Shown one piece after another: positions 26,345-33,189 of a stretch of 64,000 bases of DNA. The translations under genes and the position numbers were made by a program. The DNA comes from RPQJ01 sp963706535. Its GTDB lineage: Bacteria > Pseudomonadota > Gammaproteobacteria > Steroidobacterales > Steroidobacteraceae. Below the pieces are notes generated by a model. That model had not been told where the DNA came from and did not search any database. It saw only the letters and a program-made list of their open reading frames with translations. The stretch covers positions 1 to 64,000 of the forward strand of contig CAVPMU010000006.1 in assembly GCA_963706535.1 (NCBI GenBank). The letters run 5' to 3'. Numbering within the stretch: the stretch's first letter is position 1; each line of letters starts with the position of its first letter.

Positions 26345-27415
26345 ATAGACCTTGAGCGCCAGAGCGCGGCTTGCGGCGTGCTCGAGCGCCTCGGGGCTGT
26401 AGTCGCTGGCGAGCCGCAGGATGCCGTTTGCCGCGCGGATCGTCTCGCCGAGGTGCTTGCGCTTGAGGGCCGACTGGGTGAGCACGGCGGCCGTGCGCGG
26501 GCCGATCTTGCTGGCCCGGTTGAGCAGCTGATCGAACCCGAGGGCGAGGTAGGCGCGATGCTCCGGGGGCCGGTGAGCCTCGATCGTACGGCGCTGGTAG
26601 GGGCGTTCAACTCGGGCATGGGCGGTGATCAGCGCTCCGCCTTGGAAGATCTCGACGATCCGCGCGTCGATGCGCGGCTGAACCTGCTGGCCGACCATCG
26701 TGTAGGGCACCGAGTAGTAGCCCTCGTCGACCTCGATGTGATGATCCGTGTGGACCAGCGACTTGTACCAAGTGGCGTACTCATAGGGGCGCATCGGCAA
26801 CGGCCTCGCCGCGGGCCGCTCGTGCGACTCGAACACGGAGTTGCGAGTGCCCTCGCGCTTCTGGAAGCGCTCCGAGTTGAGGTCTGCGACGATCGCCGTG
26901 ATCGCGGTGTTGAGTTCGGTCAGCGAGAAGAACGTTGCGTCACGCAGCGCCGCCAGCACGCGTCGCTGCGCGATGAGCACTCCGTTCTCGATCTTGGCTT
27001 TATCCTTCGGCTTCCTGACGCGAGCAGGTTGGACCGACACGCTGTAATGCTCGGCGAAGTCGCGGTACGCGGGGTTGAGATCGGGGTCGTAGCGACACGC
27101 GCGCTTGATGATGGCGGTGGCGTTGTCCGGCACCATCACCGCCGGCGCGCAGCCGAAGGCGGTGAGTGCCGCGACCTGCGCGCCGAGCCAGTCCTGGGTG
27201 GTCTGCGTCGGGGTCGCGATCGCAAAGAGCTTGTGCGAGAACCCCCAGGCGGCGACGAACAGCGGGGCCGCTTGGCGCTCGCCACTCTGGCGGTCAATCC
27301 AGTTGGCAAAAAGAGCGCACGGTAGCACCGTGGTTGTCCCGACTCTGGTCAGCCCGGCATGGCGTGAAATGTTGGCCCGACATCACGTGAAAACCCGGCC
27401 CGGCATGCCGTGAAC
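26345..27415 (-). mobile_element. IS21-family remnant (istA fragment, no istB)
   Basis: The minus-strand frame from about 27316 to 26348 encodes the middle of an IS21-type IstA: LFVAAWGFSHKLFAIATPTQ, VMVPDNATAIIKRACRYD (catalytic Asp), KDKAKIENGVL (catalytic Glu) and VDEGYYSVPY. The first 150 or so residues with the HTH and the end of IstA are missing, and there is no istB. Three 23-base-phased repeats at 27353-27414 probably represent its left terminus. The sequence is distinct from the complete IS21 at 1-3440. Its insertion disrupted the PHP-ATPase on one side and a DNA-binding-like gene on the other. Confidence 0.8.
27353..27414. repeat. Three 16-base repeats with 23-base period
   Basis: CCCGGCATGGCGTGAA (27353), CCCGACATCACGTGAA (27376) and CCCGGCATGCCGTGAA (27399), each starting exactly 23 bases after the last. 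Multiple short repeats of this kind are characteristic of IS21-family ends, and the IstA fragment reads away from them. Confidence 0.7.
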
Positions 27416-27416
27416 T

Positions 27417-27922
27417 ACGCAGCAGCGTGTCCATCAGCAGCAGAGCGCGGTCGAGCGTGTTCCTCGTGACCTGCAGGTCGAGCACTTCCTTCGGCGCGCT
27501 TCTCACGCCCGCAGGGTGATCCCAGCCGTCGCGCCGCTTCAAGCGCGCCGCTGCCGCCCGTACGAGCGGGTGCGGGTCGACGAGCTCGGCGGGCACGCTG
27601 ATGCTCGCCTGGCTTTCGCGGGTCTGCTGGAGAGCGTCACGTACGCGCGCGTGCACGGCCGCCTCCTGTTCGGACGGCGGTATCGATCCGGAAGGGTCGC
27701 GCGCGCCGGCGGGGAGGGCGGGCAGCGGCACCTTGCGGGTGGGGCGGCCGGCCTTGAGCTTCGCCCAGTAGCCCCCGGCGGCACCGGAATGCCGAGCTTC
27801 TTGCAGATCTTGACCAGGCCCACGTCGGACAGGCCATAGCGTGGCGCGACGACCGTGACCGCGTCGGTCCAGACCTCTTCGTACAGCGCCTCCCGGCTGA
27901 CGGGGGTGCCTCGGCGTCTCAT
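27417..27922 (-). pseudogene. HTH-like protein of unknown function, frameshifted and truncated
   Basis: Starts RRRGTPVSREALYEEVWTDA, then VVAPRYGLSDVGLVKICKKL, GIPVPPGATG. It shifts frame near 27775 to YWAKLKAGRPTRKVPLP and continues to TRNTLDRALLLMDTLLR, where the IS remnant begins. I recognise the N-terminal motif (YEEVW ... YGLSDVGL ... CKKLGIPVP ... GYW) from a family of uncharacterised bacterial proteins of about 300 or more residues. Its role is unknown to me. Both a frameshift and the IS insertion make it inactive. Confidence 0.6.
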
Positions 27923-27977
27923 TGCGTGTCTCCCGGTTCGGGCCGGAGCCGCTTGGGGACGGCGGCTCCTGTTGGTT

Positions 27978-28053
27978 CGAAGATTTGCTGTTCAGTAAAG
28001 ATTGCCATAAGGTCGAATCTTCGGTATAGTGCGCATATTTACTGCACAGCAAA
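27978..28053 (+). promoter_or_regulatory. Promoter and nested operators of the third nucleotidyltransferase TA locus
   Basis: A strong sigma-70-like promoter, TTGCCA (28002-28007), 17 bases, TATAGT (28025-28030). It is flanked by a 16-base inverted repeat with one mismatch: TTTGCTGTTCAGTAAA at 27984-27999 and TTTACTGCACAGCAAA at 28038-28053. A second pair, CGAAGATT (27978-27985) and AATCTTCG (28016-28023), is nested with it. One arm lies just upstream of -35 and the other at the transcription start, as expected for an antitoxin autorepressor. Confidence 0.7.
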
Positions 28054-28067
28054 CCTAGGCGGTGACC

Positions 28068-29147
28068 ATGCTTCGTGCGCAGGTGAGCGAACGGGAGCTG
28101 ATCGATCAGTTCCTCGCCGCACTTCGGTCGCTGCCTGAAGTGCAGGCCGAACTGGAACGCGTCGGCTCGTCGGAGCTCGACGCCCAGCTTGCGCTCAACG
28201 TCGCTGGTAAGCCCATCCACGCGCTCGTCGAGTTGAGGAAGGCCGTCTATCCGCGCGACGTCCGTCAGCTCGTCTGGCGGATCAGGGACCTTGCCCGCCA
28301 GCAACCCGCCGGCGAGAGCGGCAGCGAGCTGCTTGCGATCCTGGTCGCCGAATCCATCTCGCCGGGCGCGAAGGAGCTGCTTCGAGCCGAGCGGGTCGGG
28401 TACTACGACAGTGGGGGCAGCCTCTACCTGCCGGCACGGGGAGCCTACCTCTACGTCGATCGGCCGCCGCCCAAGTCGTTGTCCCGCTCGATGCGCTCGC
28501 TGTTCACGGGGCGGCGCGCACAGGTCCTGCACGGCCTGTTGGTTCGCCACGAGGACTGGTTCGGCGTGAAGGATCTGGCCGAGCTGACGCTGGTCTCGCC
28601 CGCCACGGCGTCCCAAGTGCTTACGGAGATGGAGCGCTTCGACTGGCTGGAGTCGCGCGGGCAGGGCCCCAGCAAGCAGAGGCACCTTCGGGAACCCGCG
28701 GCGCTGCTGGATGCCTGGGCGAAGCAGCTGAGCTTGTTAAGGCCCCCGACGCTGCGACGCTACTTCGTGCCCGCGATGAAGCCCGACGGCCTGATGGAGA
28801 GCCTCGGTCAGGTCTGCGAGGCACATAGCGTCGACTACGCCGTCAGCTTCGAGGCCGCCGCGCAGCGCTATGCGCCGTTCCTGTCGGCGGTTTCGCAGGT
28901 TCGGTGCCGACTGCTGGCGGGGTCGGGGGGCGATGCCGCGATCGCGGACCTGGGCGCACGCGTCGTCAGCGAGGGCGCGAATCTCGCCGTCATCGAAGCG
29001 AAGTCGGCCGGGGACCTGCTCTTTCGCGAGCGGGTCGGAGGAGTCTGGCTGGCCAGTCCGATCCAGGTCTACCTCGACCTCCTGCGGGGCGAGGGACGAG
29101 CCAAGGAGATGGCCGAACACCTGCGCCGAGAAAGGATCGGCATCTGA
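28068..29147 (+). CDS. AbiEi-like antitoxin/regulator of the third TA pair
   Basis: 359-residue protein. The first 140 residues are a restriction-endonuclease-fold-like alpha/beta region (ALVELRKAVYPRDVRQLVWRI, ILVAESISPGAKELLRAERV). A winged helix follows (residues 155-205: LLVRHEDWFGVKDLAELTLV, SPATASQVLTEMERFDWLES), then a C-terminal region as in AbiEi_5-like proteins. The ATG at 28068 was preferred over the GTG at 28062. AGGCGG upstream is a usable ribosome-binding site, unlike at the other TA loci here. The stop and the toxin ATG overlap by one base. Intact. Confidence 0.7.
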   Translation: MLRAQVSERELIDQFLAALRSLPEVQAELERVGSSELDAQLALNVAGKPIHALVELRKAVYPRDVRQLVWRIRDLARQQPAGESGSELLAILVAESISPGAKELLRAERVGYYDSGGSLYLPARGAYLYVDRPPPKSLSRSMRSLFTGRRAQVLHGLLVRHEDWFGVKDLAELTLVSPATASQVLTEMERFDWLESRGQGPSKQRHLREPAALLDAWAKQLSLLRPPTLRRYFVPAMKPDGLMESLGQVCEAHSVDYAVSFEAAAQRYAPFLSAVSQVRCRLLAGSGGDAAIADLGARVVSEGANLAVIEAKSAGDLLFRERVGGVWLASPIQVYLDLLRGEGRAKEMAEHLRRERIGI

Positions 29148-30043
29148 TGGCCAAGCCTGCGACTCTGGACGGCTACGGAGACGAGTACACGCTCGACTGC
29201 GAACGGGTGCTGGTGACGTTGCTGCGGGGACTGGGACCGTGGAAGGACTCCGTCTACCTGGTCGGCGGCTTGACGCCGCGGTATCTCGTCCCCGCGCGCC
29301 CGCCGGTCGTGCCCGCGCATGCCGGCACGCTGGACGTCGACATCGTCATCGACCTGCAGATCCTGGCCGACACCGACGCGTACCACACGCTCGAGGAGAG
29401 CCTCAAGCGCATGGGGTTTGCGAGGGCCGAGAACGAGCAGGGCGTGAAACTCTCCTGGCGTTGGCAGACACGCACCGAGCACGGTGCGCTGATGGTGTTG
29501 GAGTTGCTCGCCGATGCGCCGCAGATCGCCGGCGGGCGCGTGCAGCCGCTGCCGACGGAGGGCACGATCTCGGCGCTCAACATCCCGCATTCGTCGATCG
29601 TGTTCGATCTGTACCAGGTCGCCGAGATCAGCGCCGAGTTGCTCGGCGGGAACGGGGTGGCGACCGAGCGCGTGAAGCACGCCGACATCGTCAGCTTCAC
29701 CTGCCTGAAGGCGTTCGCGTTCGATCAGCGCTTCGAGCGCAAGGACGCGCACGACTTGGTCTACTGCATCGAGCATGCTCCTGAGGGACTGGACTCCGTC
29801 GTCGCGGCCTTCGACCGGGCGCTTGCGGGCAAGCACGCGGCCGTGGTCCGAGAGGCGCTGGACGTCCTGCGCCGACGCTTCGCCGATGACGACGCGACCG
29901 AGGGCTACCGCAAGGATGGACCGGTCTCGGTCGCCAAGTTCGAGCTTGGCGAAGGGCAGGAGCCTGAGCTGCGCGAGGCCAGAGTGCTTCGGCAACGTCA
30001 GGCCAGCGATCTCATCGATCGACTACTTGCCGGAATCGGGTAG
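29147..30043 (+). CDS. Nucleotidyltransferase toxin of the third TA pair
   Basis: 298-residue protein with a nucleotidyltransferase core: VYLVGGLTPRYL near residue 39 and the DxD motif in TLDVDIVIDLQ near residue 61. KHADIVSFTCLKAFAFDQRF and KDAHDLVYCIE (about residues 180-205) match the Lys-containing and Asp-Leu elements of AbiEii-like toxins. The GG-T motif is slightly divergent (GGLTPRY). The start codon overlaps the upstream stop (TGATG). Intact. Confidence 0.72.
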   Translation: MAKPATLDGYGDEYTLDCERVLVTLLRGLGPWKDSVYLVGGLTPRYLVPARPPVVPAHAGTLDVDIVIDLQILADTDAYHTLEESLKRMGFARAENEQGVKLSWRWQTRTEHGALMVLELLADAPQIAGGRVQPLPTEGTISALNIPHSSIVFDLYQVAEISAELLGGNGVATERVKHADIVSFTCLKAFAFDQRFERKDAHDLVYCIEHAPEGLDSVVAAFDRALAGKHAAVVREALDVLRRRFADDDATEGYRKDGPVSVAKFELGEGQEPELREARVLRQRQASDLIDRLLAGIG

Positions 30044-30241
30044 CCGGCCATGCCGTTCGATTGTTCGCCCATGCGGCATCCCGGCAGTGCAGCTCATCAC
30101 GAGCCGAAATCGGCCCGGCCTGGGACGCGTCGTGACGCGATCAGCCTGGCAGGTCGCACCGACTGCGTGGCTCATCAGGTGAGATCATCGAACGACAGCG
30201 TTCAAGGCCGACTACGCCGCGGCTGCAGAGGGAGAGTCTGA
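30044..30241. other. Intergenic region, nothing recognised
   Basis: About 200 bases between the toxin gene and the HEPN-like fragment. No conserved ORF, hairpin or repeat was found. Confidence 0.4.
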
Positions 30242-30469
30242 ATGTCGATGCATCAGATCCTGGGAGATGTCGCTGCCGCGATCGCTGCTGTCCTTCAACG
30301 CGAGTTGCCGCAACCTGGTCAGGACTGGTGGCAGTCGAACGTCGTCGACCGGCTCTCGATTCAGCAGCAGCGCCTGGTCAACGAGCGGCGCGTGGATTCG
30401 CTGTCTGGACTGGATCTCGCCGGCCTGTTGAGGGTGTTCGGTCAGGCTGGCGGAGGTAGCGACACTTGA
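30242..30469 (+). pseudogene. Swt1-type HEPN domain fragment
   Basis: 75 codons: HQILGDVAAAIAAVLQREL, then DWWQSNVVDRLSIQQQRLV and LSGLDLAGLLRVFGQ. The last two blocks resemble the N-terminal Swt1 HEPN domain found at the front of large defence-associated proteins (such as those in BREX-like and DUF499-type systems). The frame ends at 30469 shortly after the expected LLRVLDQNW position, so only this domain remains. HEPN domains are often RNases, but none of the catalytic residues can be assigned here. Confidence 0.45.
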
Positions 30470-30587
30470 TGAATTCGTCGTAACGGTTGGCTACCCAGCA
30501 CGTGACCCGCGCGTTCCCGACCAGCGGCTGGTTCAGCAGATCTTCGGCGATGTGTATGAATTGCCTATCCGCTCCGCTTTCATTGAT

Positions 30588-30611
30588 ATTGTAGCTACCG
30601 GTAGCTACAAT
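30588..30611. promoter_or_regulatory. 24-base perfect palindrome, TA operator
   Basis: ATTGTAGCTACC followed immediately by its exact complement GGTAGCTACAAT. It overlaps a possible -10 (GATATT or TATTGT, 30585-30592) and lies a few bases before the Phd-type antitoxin start. A palindrome at this place is a classic autoregulatory operator of Phd/VapB antitoxins. Confidence 0.75.
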
Positions 30612-30618
30612 GTCTCCT

Positions 30619-30918
30619 ATGAAAACCGTTGGCGTCCGTGACCTCAAGAACAAGCTGAGCGAATATCTTCGTGGCGTGCGGCTGGGAGAGAGCGTCCTCG
30701 TGACCGATCGGGGAGAAGTCGTGGCCGAGCTCCTGCCGCCCGGGCAAGGGAAGATTGATCCGGCGGTGCCGGCGGGACTTCAGTCGCTGGCCAAACGGGG
30801 CCTCCTGACCCTGGGCACTCCAGCTGGAACGGATCTGTATCCGGCGCTGCAGCGCAAGCAGGGCGAACGTCGGTGGAGCGTCGCCCAATTGCTCGACGAG
30901 GAGCGTGGCTCGCGGTGA
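30619..30918 (+). CDS. vapB: Phd/YefM-type antitoxin
   Basis: 99-residue antitoxin: MKTVGVRDLKNKLSEYLRGV, then ESVLVTDRGEVVAELLPP is the Phd/YefM DNA-binding fold. The C-terminal tail (LLTLGTPAGTDLYPALQRKQ, SVAQLLDEERG) would wrap around the toxin. An ATG at 30610 gives a three-residue longer version. The stop overlaps the toxin GTG by four bases. The operator palindrome at 30588 precedes it. Confidence 0.85.
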   Translation: MKTVGVRDLKNKLSEYLRGVRLGESVLVTDRGEVVAELLPPGQGKIDPAVPAGLQSLAKRGLLTLGTPAGTDLYPALQRKQGERRWSVAQLLDEERGSR

Positions 30919-31340
30919 ATCTCTACGCGGAGTCGAGTGCCGTGCTGGCCTGGCTCCTCGACGAGCCAACCGCGCCGGCGGTGCGCCACCTGCTTGGCGA
31001 GGCCGAGTTCATCGTCGCATCCGACCTGACCCTGATCGAGTGCGATCGCGTATTGCTGCGGGCAGTGGTGCTCAAGGAACTGACGGAGGCGGAAGCCGCC
31101 GACCGTCGAGCACACCTCGTTGCAGCTGCTGCTCATTGGCAAGTCCTGCGAATCGCGGGCGAGATCGTTGATCGTGCGCGTCTGCCATTTCCCGGCGATT
31201 CGATTCGAACACTCGATGCCATCCACCTCGCATCGCTTCTTGTCGCGCGTTCCGCGGTCGTCGGCCTCCGACTGCTGAGCCTCGACGAGCGCGTGCGCCA
31301 GGCTGCCCAGGGACTGGGAGTCGCAGTTGAGCCTGCCTGA
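30915..31340 (+). CDS. vapC: PIN-domain ribonuclease toxin (VapC family)
   Basis: 141-residue PIN domain. NLYAESSAVLAWLLDEP near the N-terminus has Glu where the usual PIN motif has Asp (YxDSSAL), seen in a VapC subgroup. The next acidic residues are in LTLIECDRVLL, and the C-terminal ones in RTLDAIHLASLL. The GTG start overlaps the antitoxin stop (GTGA). PIN toxins cleave tRNA, rRNA or mRNA; the target here is unknown. Intact. Confidence 0.85.
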   Translation: MNLYAESSAVLAWLLDEPTAPAVRHLLGEAEFIVASDLTLIECDRVLLRAVVLKELTEAEAADRRAHLVAAAAHWQVLRIAGEIVDRARLPFPGDSIRTLDAIHLASLLVARSAVVGLRLLSLDERVRQAAQGLGVAVEPA

Positions 31341-31552
31341 GACAATGGCTGCCATAGACGAGCGAGCGAATCGGCTACCGAGCAGCGTTGCGAAAGGATC
31401 GGGTCGTTCCGCATCCATCGCCGTCTTGCGCGCCCAAGCGGGAGTATTCGACGGTGATTCATGCGGTAAGAGTGACGCGCCCGGACAAGAAGCTTCCTGT
31501 TTTCCGTGTGCTTGCGAGCACCGGCGACGATTGAGTGGGAATCACCCAAATC
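31341..31552. other. Intergenic region, nothing recognised
   Basis: About 210 bases after vapC with no supported ORF or clear terminator. Confidence 0.4.
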
Positions 31553-31594
31553 ATATGCAAAACGCTTGAACACCTGTCGAGTTTTGCGTATGTT
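31553..31594 (+). promoter_or_regulatory. Promoter and operator of the fourth AbiE locus
   Basis: TTGAAC (31566-31571), 17 bases, TATGTT (31589-31594) is a good sigma-70 promoter. Its start point would be at about 31600, the GTG itself, so the mRNA is probably leaderless. The inverted repeat ATATGCAAAAC (31553-31563) / GTTTTGCGTAT (31581-31591), one mismatch, spans the promoter and is the likely AbiEi operator. Confidence 0.65.
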
Positions 31595-31599
31595 TTGGC

Positions 31600-32418
31600 G
31601 TGGCCTCCCTCGCCTCCTACCTCGACGATCTGCTCGCCCGCGGCCGAGCCGACTCCTCCCGGGATGAGGTCGCCGCTGCGCTTGGCCTGAAGCCGTCGGC
31701 ACTGGCGGCGGCGATTACCTGCGCGATCAACAAGCGCCGACTGGCGAACCCCAGGCACGGCTTCTATCTCGTCCTGCGCCCCGAAGATCAAATCGCCAGC
31801 GCGCCCGACCCCGTCGAGTGGATCGACCCGCTGATGAAACATCAGGGGATCGACTACCGCATTTCGCTGCTGCACGCAGCGGCGTACCACGGCGCCTCGC
31901 ACCAGGCCAGCATGGTCTTCCAGGTCGTCGTCCCGAGGCAGTTGCGCGAATTCGACCTCGGCCGCCATCGCCTGCAGTTTCTGTATCAGGCTCCGACGGC
32001 TTTCAGTCAGGTCAATCAGGCGGGGTTGGTCGGACAGATGAAGAGCGACGCCAGCTTCGCCACGGTGGCTGGCGTCGAGCTGACGCTGCTCGACTGCCTA
32101 CGCTACTTTCACAAGGCAGCTGGCATCAACGGCGTCGCGCAGATCGTCAAGGACATCGGCGCCAAGGCCGGCCCGCGCCTGCTGCGGAAGGCGGCCGGCG
32201 CATACGAAAACTCGGCGGTCCGTCGGCCGGGCTACCTGCTCGATCTGGCGGGACACGCGCGCCAGGCCGATGCGCTGCATGGGTTCGTGAAACGCGCCAG
32301 GACCGCACTGCCGCTCGATCCGGCCGTCAGGCCGCTCGTGAAGGCCTTGGCGGAGGCTGTTGAGCGAACTCCAAGGTGGAGGCTCCTGATCAATGTAGCG
32401 GTGGAGATCGCAGAGTGA
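31600..32418 (+). CDS. abiEi: AbiEi-type antitoxin, first gene of a primase-helicase operon
   Basis: 272-residue AbiEi_1-type protein. The N-terminal winged helix (residues 1-60) contains SSRDEVAAALGLKPSALAAA and NPRHGFYLVLRPED. The C-terminal portion includes YRISLLHAAAYHGASHQASM, VAGVELTLLDCLRYF and a helical tail. The GTG start is supported by the promoter placement and family length. It overlaps the toxin remnant by four bases. The antitoxin is intact although its toxin is not, so it may persist as the regulator of the downstream genes. Confidence 0.82.
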   Translation: MASLASYLDDLLARGRADSSRDEVAAALGLKPSALAAAITCAINKRRLANPRHGFYLVLRPEDQIASAPDPVEWIDPLMKHQGIDYRISLLHAAAYHGASHQASMVFQVVVPRQLREFDLGRHRLQFLYQAPTAFSQVNQAGLVGQMKSDASFATVAGVELTLLDCLRYFHKAAGINGVAQIVKDIGAKAGPRLLRKAAGAYENSAVRRPGYLLDLAGHARQADALHGFVKRARTALPLDPAVRPLVKALAEAVERTPRWRLLINVAVEIAE

Positions 32419-33189
32419 TTCCCACCGCCTTGCTGCAGGCGTGGAGTACGAAAGCGCCTTGGCCGGACCTGCGGCAGGTCGAGCAGGACCTGATCATCTG
32501 TCGCGCCCTGTTCGAGCTGTTCAATTCGCCGGCGTTGGCGGGGAAGATCGCATTCCGCGGCGCTGTCGTGGCTCGGGAAATGCAGCCGGGAGCAGGCCGG
32601 GCACTCGACGCACCTGGCGTTCAATTTCACGCCCGAGATCGAGGCGCAGGCGATGCTCAAGCTGAAGGTCGAGATCAACACTCCGGAGCATGCGAGCTTG
32701 CTCGGCGTTCGACGGTACCCGTTTGCCGTGGAGAACGACGGGTACCACGGCACGGCGGAGATCGCCTCCTTCGAGCCCGAGGAACTGTTCGGCACGAAGC
32801 TGCGTGCACTGCTGCGGCGGCGCGGGAACCGTGACCTGTTCGATCTGCTCCAAGGACTCGAACAGCTGCGCCTGGCTCCGGAAAGAGTCATCGACGGTTT
32901 CGACCACTACCTGGCCCTGGAGGGCAAGCCGATCACGCGAGCGATGGCCGAGCAGCGCATGCTGGAGAAGTTGACCCGAAGCCTGACCGAAGACGTCGCG
33001 CCGATGCTGCCTGCGAGCATACGCCGGAGCGATGAGGATGCGATCCAGGCCCTCGGGCGCGTCTGGTCCGAGCTGATCGCGCGAATCAGCGGGGATGCAT
33101 GGAAGCTCTCCGATGCGGTCAACGAGGAGTTGCGTGCAAAGCGGTATCCGGCGCTGCTGATGCTCCGAGATCGGGAACGGTCACAATGA
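32415..33189 (+). pseudogene. abiEii: AbiEii toxin gene with the active site deleted and frame shifted
   Basis: The GTG start on the antitoxin stop leads VIPTALLQAWSTKAPWPDLR, then QVEQDLIICRALFELF and KIAFRG, exactly like AbiEii. Immediately after FRG the sequence should give the GGTALNKL and DIDL active-site segments, but these are absent. Reading resumes in another frame as LAFNFTPEIEAQAMLKLKVE, INTPEHASLLGV, then FEPEELFGTKLRALLRRRGN, RDLFDLL. A deletion of roughly 60-80 codons near 32560 has thus removed catalysis. The 3' part remains open from before 32653 to 33189 and its end overlaps the primase-helicase gene (ATGA). Confidence 0.8.
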
